This document shows, in pieces, positions 31,655 to 39,772 of a DNA stretch of 41,892 nt. The first letter of the stretch is position 1. Each line of letters begins with the position of its first letter. This stretch comes from a virus. The notes under the pieces were generated by a model. That model did not search any database, was not told the origin of the DNA, and saw nothing but the letters and a program-made list of their open reading frames with translations. The stretch is from IMG/VR virus record IMGVR_UViG_3300042301_004079, positions 1 to 41,892 of that record; one strand, given 5' to 3'. The translations under genes were made by a program, and so were the position numbers.

Positions 31655-34075
31655 ATGGCTTTTGGATTTGCTTTAGCTGGTTCTGCTTCCACCCCTGCAT
31701 CCGCAACACCAACCCTTACAGGGGCTAATACCTTTACAAGCCGTACCGACACGACGCAAAATTATGTAGTAACGATTAGTAACTATTCGACCCTTAATGC
31801 CCTATCAGGGGCTACATGGGCTACACCTACAACGGACGTGGGCACGGTTAGTAGAAGTGGGGCAACCATTACCGTTGTTGTACCTGCTAACTATCAAGGG
31901 GCTATAAACGTTGGTATCGGGTTTACTGAAACAGGTAAAACACAAAGCTTTGGGTACAAGTCAACCGTGGCAAGTTTAGCAGTTTCAGCTACACCCACAA
32001 TCACCGGTGGTACCACGGTAACAGAGGGCAGCTCCTTAACATTCAACGTAACGCCCGTAGCAGGGGCAAGTTATGCGTGGTCTGCTAACGAAGGTTCACT
32101 TACACCTAGTGGTGCTTCTGCGGTTTGGACTCCTGCTACTACAGGTATCAACCGCGATGCCGAAATTACTTGTATTGTTACCGAAGCAGGTAAATTACCA
32201 TCAGACCCCGATACACACGATGTGGCTGTTTCTAGGTACGGTAACAGCTGGGCAGGTGTAATGCCCTCTGCATTAACAGGATTTACAGGACAAGCTGGGG
32301 TGTATTCAGTACACCGTGTTGTACCTAGTTGGACTGGGGCAGCACTAAGAGTTAACGGGGTGGATGTTGGTTTCTTATCAGGGACGAATGAGCTTGATGA
32401 GCAAGCGTTATTAACAGCAACTGGCACAACAGGCACACCCTCTGTTACCACCATTTACGACCAAAGCGGTAACGGTAGACATTTAACGCTACCAAGCGGA
32501 GCAACAGCTCCATACATTGTGGTGGATGGTGTTATTCAAAGGGATAACGTAGGAAACCCAATGATTGTAATGTTGGGTAGTCAACTAAGTAATGAGTCCG
32601 TTAATTTTGGCTTAGCTTCGGGTACTACTATTACCAGTTTTGTTTACAATACGGTATTGCGTACAACTGGCTCTGGTGGTACATACAACCAACTGTATGG
32701 TTTCCACGCTGGGAGTAACTTGTGGCTTGGTTATGATTATGCCATAGGACAATCAGTAGTTGAACGGGCGAGATTTACACAAGGCTCTGCTACTCAACTA
32801 TTAGCACAGCCTACTATCTACCTACGCCAACAAACCAGTAACGTACAATCACAGAACTATGGTGATACTTCCTTAAGAAGAGTTACCTCGTTTAGGGATT
32901 CAGCACAAACAGCACAGTCAGCATCTGCTACGGCGGACTTTGACTTGTTTAATCGTACTGGTAAATTCAGACTAGGGGCATTCTCATCAAACGGCACGAC
33001 GTGGACAGCTAATGCGGACATGGGCTTTATGTGTTTGATTATCAGTCCTCTGTTAAACGATACTAACCGATTGGCATTAGAGAAAGCCGTAAGAGACCAG
33101 TTTGCTTGGAAAGAGAAAACAAAACTACCAGCATTACCTGTAGCCGATGAAGCCATTAACTTTGCTAACGTAGTAAGTAATGTCATTACCGGTAATAAAG
33201 GGAAAACAACCCTGTTATTAAATACTACCACAGCCCCTAACAGCGATGTACCGGCGTGGTCTGTAGCAACTGCACCTAACGGTATGCAGGGTTTATTTAA
33301 CGGCAATGGTTCAAATACTGCTACTAAATTCAGAGCTAACAATACGTACATGAGTGATATGTATGAGTTTACAATCATGGGTGTTTGGACGCCAGACCCT
33401 ACTTATACATACGATGCGAACGATATTATGGATTTTATCGGGTTATCTGTAGCACCTGATGTATTCACCTCGCCAACCGAAAAAATATGGCTAACAGGGC
33501 GAGACCATACTAACCCTGTTGTTTGGTCTAACTACGACTCTTCAATGGATGCTTTAGAGAATTTTGGTACGCAAATAGGTATGTTATATTCTGATGGAGA
33601 TATTCCGTTAGAACCGGGTAAGGATTTCTATATACCTGCGGATGATCACGTTACACGGTACTTTCAAAAGACACACTTGCTTGGTAAGTCGACAACGGAT
33701 TCTAAGTCTTATCAGTATGAAAGTTTTATGTGGAACAAGCACACACACCTGTTCATCTTCAAACATAAACCCCACCCACTTTGGAACCCCTCCCAACCAC
33801 GAAGTATCTGGGCTAACCAAGCAACAGTAGAATTTAAGTCTTGCCCCATTAACATTGTGGGTGGATTTAAAGCCTGTGATGGAAGTACCGCTATCAAACA
33901 AAACTCTGCGTCAGTTGCTAAATTAGTAACCGGTGCTAGGCTCTGTTCTGATGTGTACTTTACATTCGCACGGTGGAGAGGGTACCGTCATGCGATGGCA
34001 GTATTTAATCGCTTAACAACTGCGGATGAAGATACCGCATTATTTTACAACAACGTTAACTTAGCTAATTTATAA
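31655..34075 (+). CDS. Large tail spike/fibre with Ig-like and arabinofuranosidase-B-like domains
   Basis: An 806-aa tail protein, likely for host surface binding or cutting. Residues about 1-200 contain two Ig-like parts (LTGANTFTSRTDTTQNYVV; TITGGTTVTEGSSLTFNVTP). Residues about 205-490 resemble the catalytic/lectin-like beta-sandwich of alpha-L-arabinofuranosidase B: VYSVHRVVPSWTGAALRV, TTIYDQSGNGRHLTLPSG and a late GFMCLIISPLLNDTNRLALE. The rest (about 495-806) is a second lectin-like sandwich region with WSVATAPNGMQGLFNGNG. Enzymatic activity is not certain; many phage proteins use the fold only for binding. Confidence 0.75.
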   Translation: MAFGFALAGSASTPASATPTLTGANTFTSRTDTTQNYVVTISNYSTLNALSGATWATPTTDVGTVSRSGATITVVVPANYQGAINVGIGFTETGKTQSFGYKSTVASLAVSATPTITGGTTVTEGSSLTFNVTPVAGASYAWSANEGSLTPSGASAVWTPATTGINRDAEITCIVTEAGKLPSDPDTHDVAVSRYGNSWAGVMPSALTGFTGQAGVYSVHRVVPSWTGAALRVNGVDVGFLSGTNELDEQALLTATGTTGTPSVTTIYDQSGNGRHLTLPSGATAPYIVVDGVIQRDNVGNPMIVMLGSQLSNESVNFGLASGTTITSFVYNTVLRTTGSGGTYNQLYGFHAGSNLWLGYDYAIGQSVVERARFTQGSATQLLAQPTIYLRQQTSNVQSQNYGDTSLRRVTSFRDSAQTAQSASATADFDLFNRTGKFRLGAFSSNGTTWTANADMGFMCLIISPLLNDTNRLALEKAVRDQFAWKEKTKLPALPVADEAINFANVVSNVITGNKGKTTLLLNTTTAPNSDVPAWSVATAPNGMQGLFNGNGSNTATKFRANNTYMSDMYEFTIMGVWTPDPTYTYDANDIMDFIGLSVAPDVFTSPTEKIWLTGRDHTNPVVWSNYDSSMDALENFGTQIGMLYSDGDIPLEPGKDFYIPADDHVTRYFQKTHLLGKSTTDSKSYQYESFMWNKHTHLFIFKHKPHPLWNPSQPRSIWANQATVEFKSCPINIVGGFKACDGSTAIKQNSASVAKLVTGARLCSDVYFTFARWRGYRHAMAVFNRLTTADEDTALFYNNVNLANL

Positions 34076-34088
34076 GGAGTCATAAAAG

Positions 34089-34568
34089 ATGACAGCTCCA
34101 GCACCTAACAACTCTTACCCAATACCTGCATCAAGTGGTACAAACAAAGTCCCAATGAAAACTAACATCTTGCCAAGAACTACTGGCGACCAGATGGTAC
34201 AAAACTTACGTGGTTCTGGAGCTGACTTAACCAGAACAACTGATATTGGAGGTGGAGTTTTTAAAAGTAACCTGTTTGGTAACTACACCGTTTCCGCTAC
34301 AGCCACAGCTTTACTATCACGGCATACTGATTATATTAGCAGTTTCACTATGACCAATACAGGTAGTAATACCATCTATGTTTCAGGACGTGCGGCGTGG
34401 GTAAGCAATAACGTGTCAGCACCCCCCAACACTGTTGGCAGTTTGAATGATGATTGCTTTGCACTTAATGCCGGACAATCTATCACATTCCATGGCATCC
34501 ATGCACACCAATTACTGTTCGGTTGCTTAACCAGCCAGACAAGTACATTGCAAGTTTACGGTGCTTAA
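34089..34568 (+). CDS. Putative fibre-tip or decoration protein (159 aa)
   Basis: A 159-aa protein with AAGGAG upstream. The N-terminal 60 residues are Pro/Asn-rich; the rest is a beta domain (SSFTMTNTGSNTIYVSGRAA, ALNAGQSITFHGIHAHQL). The strand pattern resembles 31322-31651. It lies directly after the spike gene. No family is recognised. Confidence 0.6.
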   Translation: MTAPAPNNSYPIPASSGTNKVPMKTNILPRTTGDQMVQNLRGSGADLTRTTDIGGGVFKSNLFGNYTVSATATALLSRHTDYISSFTMTNTGSNTIYVSGRAAWVSNNVSAPPNTVGSLNDDCFALNAGQSITFHGIHAHQLLFGCLTSQTSTLQVYGA

Positions 34569-34595
34569 ACCCCAACCCCCCTAGGAGAAAAGAAG

Positions 34596-34865
34596 ATGAG
34601 TTTTATTGATGGCGTAAAAGAGTTTATTGAGAAGTCTCGTGCAGGCGTGGTTATAGCTCTGTTGGTTAAAGAGATTCGCACACGGTTAGATAAAGACGGC
34701 GACGGCAAGATTGAAGTAGCAGAAGTATTAGAGGCTCTACCTACTGAAATTTTATTGAAGTACGGCGGTACGTTGTTAGGTAAACTAGTGCCGTTATTGA
34801 TACCCGTTGTTAAGCTCATTCAAGAATACCTTGAGGGTGATACAGGTGAAAAGCCTAAAGTTTAA
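34596..34865 (+). CDS. EF-hand protein with hydrophobic C-terminal helix
   Basis: An 89-aa protein. Residues 32-43 form a canonical EF-hand calcium loop: DKDGDGKIEVAE, with Asp at positions 1, 3 and 5, Gly at 6, Ile at 8 and Glu at 12. Helices flank it on both sides (VIALLVKEIRTRL before, VLEALPTEILLKY after). The C-terminal part GTLLGKLVPLLIPVVKLIQE is strongly hydrophobic and may enter the membrane. It lies between tail genes and the anti-defence and lysis genes, and is followed by a terminator. A calcium-responsive lysis or virion factor is a guess. Confidence 0.75.
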   Translation: MSFIDGVKEFIEKSRAGVVIALLVKEIRTRLDKDGDGKIEVAEVLEALPTEILLKYGGTLLGKLVPLLIPVVKLIQEYLEGDTGEKPKV

Positions 34866-34886
34866 TGGGTGATGGAATTGTCCTCG

Positions 34887-34918
34887 GGCGAAAGACCTGA
34901 AACTTTCGCCTTTTTATT
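34887..34918 (+). terminator. Terminator after the tail genes
   Basis: GGCGAAAG/CTTTCGCC, 8 bp perfect with an 8-nt loop, then TTTTTATTT. It isolates the next gene (34971-35546) from the late operon. Confidence 0.88.
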
Positions 34919-34970
34919 TAAATTTACCCGTAGTAATACGGATTTTACCTAACAATAAGGAGTGCCAAAT

Positions 34971-35546
34971 ATGGGCGTTTTTACATTAACTGAACTAAGA
35001 GACCATTTAAACAAAACTATTGAGACGGCAAAAAACACAGGTGTTAATCCTGAAGAAGTGCCTGTAGCGTTTTCACCAGATACCGTGCCTTTAGATGGAT
35101 TGGTAGAAGGGGTAGCTCCATTTCTACTAGAGGAAGCCTATCTACATACCGCAAAAGAAGGTGTTAAACCTATTTTTTTACTATCTAAATTACCAGCAAC
35201 CCACCCTGAAAACTTTGGCAGAGTAAATTCTGTTATTTCATTTAAAGGTGAAAGTACTGCGGAATCTATTATCACTACATTTGATTTTGGTAAAGCTTTA
35301 GAGGCGTTAAAAGCTGGGCAAAAAGTAGCACGGCAAGGATGGAACGGTAAAGGGATGTTTTTGTACCTAGTGCCTGCTAACAGCTATCCTCCTAGCACTG
35401 AAGCTGGAAAAGAATTAGTAAATACTAACGGCACAGTAGATTGTGGTGCTTATATCGCAATGAAGCCTGCTGTAGGGGCTATTGTTATCGGTTGGCTTGC
35501 GTCTCAAACCGATATGTTGGCAGAGGACTGGGTAATTGTTGAATAG
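34971..35546 (+). CDS. Tad2-like anti-Thoeris protein (DUF2829) with extra N-terminal domain
   Basis: A 191-aa protein from ATG 34971 (AAGGAG 8 bases upstream; an in-frame GTG at 34962 overlaps that site). Residues 104-191 match the DUF2829/Tad2 pattern: FDFGKALEALKAGQKVARQG, WNGKGMFLYLVP, CGAYIAMKPA, and WLASQTDMLAEDWVIVE. Tad2 proteins are known to bind the cyclic ADP-ribose signal of Thoeris and so stop that abortive defence. The first 100 residues are an additional unrecognised domain. The gene stands alone between two terminators, as a separately acquired cassette would. Confidence 0.82.
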   Translation: MGVFTLTELRDHLNKTIETAKNTGVNPEEVPVAFSPDTVPLDGLVEGVAPFLLEEAYLHTAKEGVKPIFLLSKLPATHPENFGRVNSVISFKGESTAESIITTFDFGKALEALKAGQKVARQGWNGKGMFLYLVPANSYPPSTEAGKELVNTNGTVDCGAYIAMKPAVGAIVIGWLASQTDMLAEDWVIVE

Positions 35547-35548
35547 TT

Positions 35549-35572
35549 AAGGGGTTTCATTACCCCTTTTCT
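35549..35572 (+). terminator. Terminator after the Tad2-like gene
   Basis: AAGGGG/CCCCTT, 6 bp perfect with an 8-nt loop, then TTCTTTAT. It follows the stop by a few bases. Confidence 0.85.
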
Positions 35573-35741
35573 TTATATTTATGCAACAGTTTGTCGATGA
35601 CACAAATGTCGCTCACAAAACAAAAAACGCCGTAAATAAAGGGTTTGCTAGTGAATTTAATTGCACACAAAACCGCAAAAACGTGTATCGATATACTTTT
35701 TATACACAAAAAAGCCGATTTACTAACATGAGGATTAGCAT
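35573..35741 (+). other. Intergenic region before the lysis genes
   Basis: No gene with a Shine-Dalgarno is seen; a 59-codon frame from 35581 lacks one. The part 35693-35717 holds an inverted repeat GTGTAT...ATACAC around TATCGATA and TATACT, a possible regulated promoter for the endolysin, but no good -35 is visible. Confidence 0.4.
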
Positions 35742-36173
35742 ATGCCTACCCAACTAACCCCGCATTTCACTCTTGAAGAATTAACTAAAACATCCACGGG
35801 GCTACCTAACAAGCCAAGCCCACTGGTTATAAAACGCCTAACTACGCTTGCTCAAAACATATTAGAACCCCTACGCTCTCGATTTGGGGCATTTACACCA
35901 ACGAGTACGTTTAGAGGCCCTGCCGTAAATAAACGAGTGGGTGGAAGCCATAACAGCCAACATCTAAAAGGGCAAGCAACAGATGTGGTTATTAAAGGCG
36001 TGAAAGCCAGAGACGTTGCTAAGTGGGCCAAGGCTAATCTAAACTACGACCAGTTGATTTTTGAAAGCCTCAAAGGCACGGAGTGGGTGCATATTAGTTA
36101 TGTATCAGCTAAACAAAACAGAAAACAAGCATTTGATATTGTAGATAACGTGGTGAAGGGAGCTAGTTTTTAA
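35742..36173 (+). CDS. Endolysin, peptidase M15 (D-Ala-D-Ala carboxypeptidase-like)
   Basis: A 143-aa peptidoglycan peptidase. The M15 zinc site is complete: H74 and D81 in SQHLKGQATD, and H116 in TEWVHIS, with E113 as the likely base. There is no signal peptide, so it needs a holin to leave the cytoplasm; the next gene may provide it. GAGGA precedes ATG 35742. Confidence 0.88.
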   Translation: MPTQLTPHFTLEELTKTSTGLPNKPSPLVIKRLTTLAQNILEPLRSRFGAFTPTSTFRGPAVNKRVGGSHNSQHLKGQATDVVIKGVKARDVAKWAKANLNYDQLIFESLKGTEWVHISYVSAKQNRKQAFDIVDNVVKGASF

Positions 36174-36174
36174 A

Positions 36175-36441
36175 ATGACACAGGATGTAGTCGTTTCTGT
36201 TGGGATGATTGTTACCATTGTGGCAAGCCTAGCAGGGGTAATAGGAGCAATGGCAGGTGCTGTTACCTTGCTTTATAAAACCATTATGGAGCGTATGAAC
36301 CTTATAATTTCGAACTGTGAAGCGGAGCATTTGCGAACTCGTGAACAAGCAAATAGCCTGATGCAACAAGTGATAGCACTAACCGCTAAAGTAGCTTTTT
36401 ATGAGGGAAAACAGGCACAAGTTACAAGCAACCCTCCTTAA
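36175..36441 (+). CDS. Small membrane lysis protein (holin- or spanin-like, 88 aa)
   Basis: An 88-aa protein with one hydrophobic helix near the N-terminus (VGMIVTIVASLAGVIGAMAG and on) followed by a charged helical region (NCEAEHLRTREQANSLMQQV). This is the layout of inner-membrane spanins and of some single-helix holins. It starts 1 base after the endolysin stop and is the last late gene. Which of the two roles it has cannot be settled from sequence. Confidence 0.65.
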   Translation: MTQDVVVSVGMIVTIVASLAGVIGAMAGAVTLLYKTIMERMNLIISNCEAEHLRTREQANSLMQQVIALTAKVAFYEGKQAQVTSNPP

Positions 36442-36461
36442 GTAAGTATCTAAGCACCCCA

Positions 36462-36507
36462 AAACGCCCCTTGTAGCCAGTCCTAGGATTGATTACACGG
36501 GGCGTTT
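36462..36507. terminator. Bidirectional terminator between convergent operons
   Basis: AAACGCCCC/GGGGCGTTT, 9 bp perfect, with T-rich continuation on both strands. It ends the late operon and, on the minus strand, the gene 36506-37423. Confidence 0.85.
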
Positions 36508-37423
36508 ATTTATCAAGTGATGTTACGGTACAGAAACTTTCTTCGTGTTTTGGGATGGGTTTAAAATTACTAAGACCTTGCAACTTTTCTTGGTTAGGCA
36601 ATTTAACAAGCAAAATTCCGTTAATTAAATAAATTTTATTTTTCAGTTCTGCAACAAGGTAGGTTAAACCGCTAAAATTAGCATACTTGGCAGATAGTAA
36701 CCGTTCAAGGTGATCATCTTGTGCATTAACCGCATTACCGTTTGCATCCTTAACGGTTTGTGTTTTCTTTTGTGGCTTTAATGGTTTGTTATCTACTACG
36801 TATTCTTTTGACCACTCCCCTTTTGCAAGCCAAGAACCGCCATTTAACACATAGCTACTTTGGGTGCCTTGAGAAGAAACGTACTTGGCGTAAGCTGTAG
36901 CCCCTGCGATTAACTGTTCATGCGTTGTGTGGGATTCTTTAATAACTTTTCGGTATTTCTCAAAATCAGACACTTGGTTAAATTTAGCTTTGCCAAACGG
37001 GTAGGCTTCAATAAGTTGTTTAAATTTCATGCGTAGCGGGTGGAGTGAATTATCACAATGGTACACTGGTGTATTGATAATTTCAGTTGTTGCATTTTTT
37101 GCACTAACTGGAGGTTGTTCCATTTTGGAACTAACTGGCGTTTCAACTGTTCGGTTTTCCCGTACGGTTGGATTTGCAGGTCTTGCCGTTGCCATGTTAT
37201 CAATTTCGGTTAAAATTCGCTGGCAGTAGGGCAATAGCTTTTCAGCATACGCCATGCGTGTACCCGAAAAATGCTTTACCTGTAACGCATCTAGTTCTTT
37301 AACACCTTCTTCTACGGCGGTTTGAATGACCATTGAAACAAAGAAAAAAGCACGTTCTCCCAAGGTCTTAACAAGCTCTATGCAGATGCTATGCTTTGTT
37401 GAAAGCATTTTAAACAACTTCAT
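36506..37423 (-). CDS. Replication-associated protein (305 aa), tentative
   Basis: A 305-aa protein. The centre has the pattern FEKYRKVIKESHTTHEQLIA, then AYAKYVSSQG and YVLNGGSWLAKGEWSKEY, which is common in the C-terminal part of phage O-like replication initiators and helicase-loading proteins. The N-terminal 110 residues look helical and partly disordered (TVRENRTVETPVSS). No ATPase motif is seen. It lies downstream of cassette X behind a terminator, with GGGAG before ATG 37423. Function is inferred from the WL..GEW pattern. Confidence 0.6.
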   Translation of the reverse strand: MKLFKMLSTKHSICIELVKTLGERAFFFVSMVIQTAVEEGVKELDALQVKHFSGTRMAYAEKLLPYCQRILTEIDNMATARPANPTVRENRTVETPVSSKMEQPPVSAKNATTEIINTPVYHCDNSLHPLRMKFKQLIEAYPFGKAKFNQVSDFEKYRKVIKESHTTHEQLIAGATAYAKYVSSQGTQSSYVLNGGSWLAKGEWSKEYVVDNKPLKPQKKTQTVKDANGNAVNAQDDHLERLLSAKYANFSGLTYLVAELKNKIYLINGILLVKLPNQEKLQGLSNFKPIPKHEESFCTVTSLDK

Positions 37424-37445
37424 TGTTATACTCCCAAAACAAATA

Positions 37446-37461
37446 CCCCCTAAATAGGGGG
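37446..37461 (-). terminator. Terminator of cassette X
   Basis: On the minus strand CCCCCT/AGGGGG with a 4-nt loop, followed by TATTTGTTTT. It lies about 40 bases after the stop of 37503-37691. Confidence 0.7.
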
Positions 37462-37502
37462 CATAAGACTATAATAACAATTTTAGCGACTAAATAAAAA
37501 GC

Positions 37503-37691
37503 CTATAATTGCTCAATAGCGGTATTAAGGCTTGTAATACGCTCTTTGAACGATTTTAACGCCAAGGTGTAAGCACTCATTGGAGCTTTTATGTCGTCTA
37601 TTTTTTCCTCAAGCATCGAGAAAATATCGGCGATGCCGTAAAAATCGGTAACTAATGCCTCTAATTCAGGCTTCACAATAGCGTTGCACAT
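37503..37691 (-). CDS. 62-aa helical protein, paralogue of 11706-11894 (cassette X)
   Basis: Same length and about half identical to the protein at 11706-11894, with conserved ALVTD, IADIF and KIDDIKAPMSAYTLALKSFK. GAAGGAAA stands before ATG 37691. The cassette has a consensus promoter, a 230-nt structured leader, the gene and a terminator. No family is recognised. Conservation of the whole cassette in two genome places suggests that leader and protein work together. Confidence 0.8.
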   Translation of the reverse strand: MCNAIVKPELEALVTDFYGIADIFSMLEEKIDDIKAPMSAYTLALKSFKERITSLNTAIEQL

Positions 37692-37921
37692 GGTAGCGTT
37701 TCCTTCTTTTTTGGGTGGTGAAACCCTTGAGTGTAATACCCCCGAAGGGGCTAGCTAGAGCTTCACCAAACCACTAATAGCCCAAAGAAAACCAAAAACT
37801 AAAAGGGTCTCCGTGTTCTAAGCACGGTCTCTAGCTAACACTAAAGCCCCTATGAATAAACCACAGGAGCTATAAAAAGCCAGTTTTGCGGTTTCTTTGT
37901 TTGGTGGAGTGGTGAAACTCT
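37692..37921 (-). ncRNA. Structured leader RNA X upstream of the 62-aa gene
   Basis: P1 pairs 37910-37921 with 37757-37768 (12 bp; the one non-Watson-Crick pair is U-G on the minus strand) and begins at the predicted transcription start. Inside are a 10-bp hairpin (37845-37854/37862-37871, with two wobble pairs on the minus strand) and a small hairpin CCGTG/CACGG. After P1 comes CCCC-UUCG-GGGG (37739-37750), a classic RNA tetraloop hairpin. A second copy of GTTTCACCA near 37716-37724 could compete with P1 for the same partner. Confidence 0.75.
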
Positions 37922-37927
37922 AACGCT

Positions 37928-37956
37928 ACTATAACAAACCGCTTGTTACTTGTCAA
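37928..37956 (-). promoter_or_regulatory. Promoter of cassette X (near-consensus sigma70)
   Basis: On the minus strand TTGACA, 17-bp spacer, TATAGT, predicted start near 37921. This is the best match to the sigma70 consensus I see in the window. Confidence 0.88.
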
Positions 37957-37963
37957 CTATTTA

Positions 37964-39523
37964 CTATTGTGCCAAAGCCTTATCCAAAACATCTTTTAGC
38001 CACGTTTCGTTTTTTGCGGGTAAAGCAGGTGTTAAATAGGGGTTGTAAATTTCATCAATCAGCTTTTTACTCTCATTGAATGACACGGCTTTGCTAAACG
38101 ATTTTTTGGCTTTGGATAGGGCCTCATCTTCCGATAGTCCGCTTTTCATGTGGTCTTCTTTCAGTTTGTTGATGACGTGATGGTAAGCACTACCGGGTGG
38201 CGTAGGGGTTTCGTTGCGTTTTATTCTTTGCTGGCTTTTTTTACCCGCAAGGTCTAGTGCGGCGATGTAGTCAAGCCGTATCCTTTGTAACATGGCGTTT
38301 TCAAGGGTAATGAGGTCTAAATTAGACAACATCGTATTGACCACCCTTTTTTGCCGTGGGAATTCATACCCGCACACTTCGCAGTTAAACTTACCAATGC
38401 GAGTCCATCCGCCACAACTAGGGCATTCACGGTGGGTTTTAAGGACCTTGTCTCTATGGGTATCGCCCGCTAATGTCCAGTTCCTGTGTTGTAGGATGTG
38501 GCCATGCTCGTTTACGTTGTTGCCGTGGTCGATGATAACGCAATCTGGCTTGTTTTCGCATAATGTTAAGCCCCTTGCACCCTGTTGAAGGTATTTGGAG
38601 AGGCTTTTTGTTGGTCGTGCTAGCCCTACGTAGCTTATGGTTGGCTCGTCCCATCCTTCCGAAAGCATATCAACGTTTGTTACAACCCGTGTGATGCCTT
38701 CTTTAAGGCGTAGCAAAACCGCTTTAACTTCGTCTTTATCTATTTCCCCATCGATGTGTTCAGCTGGGATGCCTGCATTATTAAACGCTTTTGCAACTTG
38801 CTTGGAATGTTCTACCGTTGGGCAAAACACCACACCTTTTCGCCCGTGTGCTTTTGAGTTATATTGCCCGACAATATCACCCATTATTTTAGTGCCACCC
38901 ATCAGTTGCCCTAGGTCGGATACATTGTAATCTCCCATACTTGTTTTGATGCCTGCAAGGGAATTGCTAATCTCTGAACCTGTGTACATTTTGGGCTCGG
39001 CAAGAAATCCCATTTCTAATAACTGGGCGATTGATGGCCCTAAAACTATTTTAGATGCAAATTCGGTAAACCCTTTTTTATCGAGCCTATGAGGCGTGGC
39101 GGTAACCAATAGGCGTTTTGCCTGTGGATACTTGTTTAAAAAATTGATGTAGCTTTTTGCATTGGCAAGGTGGGCCTCATCAATGATGATGTAATCGGGC
39201 GTAGTAGGAAGCACACGGCGACGCATAGATTGAATACTACACACTTGAACAGGACTCCAAGGTCTTGTAGAATCCCCTGCTAAAATAATGCCTGCCTTGA
39301 TGCCTGTAATGCGTTCTATGGTGTTGGCACCCTGGGTAATTAACGGCTCTCTGTGGGCAATAATGCAAACGTTTTTATTTTGGGCTATCCAATCCTTAAT
39401 TAAATCTGCAAACACCGCCGTTTTACCACCACGGGTAGGAAGGGCATACAATACCCCTTGATGCCGATTAAAACTTTCTATTATTTCCAACTTATTTTCT
39501 TGCTGATACGGGCGTAATTGCAT
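37964..39523 (-). CDS. SF2 DEAD/DEAH-type helicase with C-terminal zinc finger
   Basis: A 519-aa superfamily 2 helicase. Motif I is ALPTRGGKTA (K34), motif II is IIIDEAHLAN, motif III LVTATPHR, motif V/VI regions TRVVTNVDMLSEGWD and QQGARG. Near residues 385-405 four cysteines (CPSCGGWTRIGKFNCEVCGY) form a zinc ribbon. It is similar to phage RecQ/UvsW-like unwinding or DNA-remodelling enzymes. It is the last gene of the early operon before the promoter of cassette X. ATG 39523 overlaps the stop of the previous gene. Confidence 0.9.
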   Translation of the reverse strand: MQLRPYQQENKLEIIESFNRHQGVLYALPTRGGKTAVFADLIKDWIAQNKNVCIIAHREPLITQGANTIERITGIKAGIILAGDSTRPWSPVQVCSIQSMRRRVLPTTPDYIIIDEAHLANAKSYINFLNKYPQAKRLLVTATPHRLDKKGFTEFASKIVLGPSIAQLLEMGFLAEPKMYTGSEISNSLAGIKTSMGDYNVSDLGQLMGGTKIMGDIVGQYNSKAHGRKGVVFCPTVEHSKQVAKAFNNAGIPAEHIDGEIDKDEVKAVLLRLKEGITRVVTNVDMLSEGWDEPTISYVGLARPTKSLSKYLQQGARGLTLCENKPDCVIIDHGNNVNEHGHILQHRNWTLAGDTHRDKVLKTHRECPSCGGWTRIGKFNCEVCGYEFPRQKRVVNTMLSNLDLITLENAMLQRIRLDYIAALDLAGKKSQQRIKRNETPTPPGSAYHHVINKLKEDHMKSGLSEDEALSKAKKSFSKAVSFNESKKLIDEIYNPYLTPALPAKNETWLKDVLDKALAQ

Positions 39524-39759
39524 TACAATGTTAATCCTTCCTGTAAAATGGTTAGTGCTTTTTCTAGCGTGGGTTCGTCCATATCACGAAAATGGCACTC
39601 CTTTTCAGGAATGCCAAGGCGTTTTGCGAGTGCTTCGTAGTAGAGTGATCTAAATGCTTTTCTTGTACCTCCGCCTCCAACCTTCCAGAGGCGGTCAAAT
39701 AGGATATGGCATTCATTCTTTAAACGGTGTTTTTCAGAGTAAATCAGCTTCTCTCCCAT
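39523..39759 (-). CDS. Small protein resembling DUF3268 (78 aa)
   Basis: Start ATG 39759 is chosen: GGAGG lies 5 bases upstream, and a longer frame to 39813 would run through a terminator. The product has HRLKNECHILFDRLWKVGGG followed by an EALAKRLGIPEKECHF segment, which resembles the C-terminal half of DUF3268 zinc-finger proteins of phages; the usual N-terminal cysteine pair is absent. It is coupled by overlap to the helicase gene and may work with it. Confidence 0.65.
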   Translation of the reverse strand: MGEKLIYSEKHRLKNECHILFDRLWKVGGGGTRKAFRSLYYEALAKRLGIPEKECHFRDMDEPTLEKALTILQEGLTL

Positions 39760-39772
39760 AAAGCCTCCAACA

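Noticed and set aside
35581-35760. 59-codon plus-strand frame before the endolysin
   Set aside because: No Shine-Dalgarno, overlaps the endolysin start in another frame, and directly follows a terminator.
37692-37921. Self-cleaving ribozyme (hammerhead) in leader X or Y
   Set aside because: No CUGAUGA with matching GAAA core was found in either leader on the transcribed strand.
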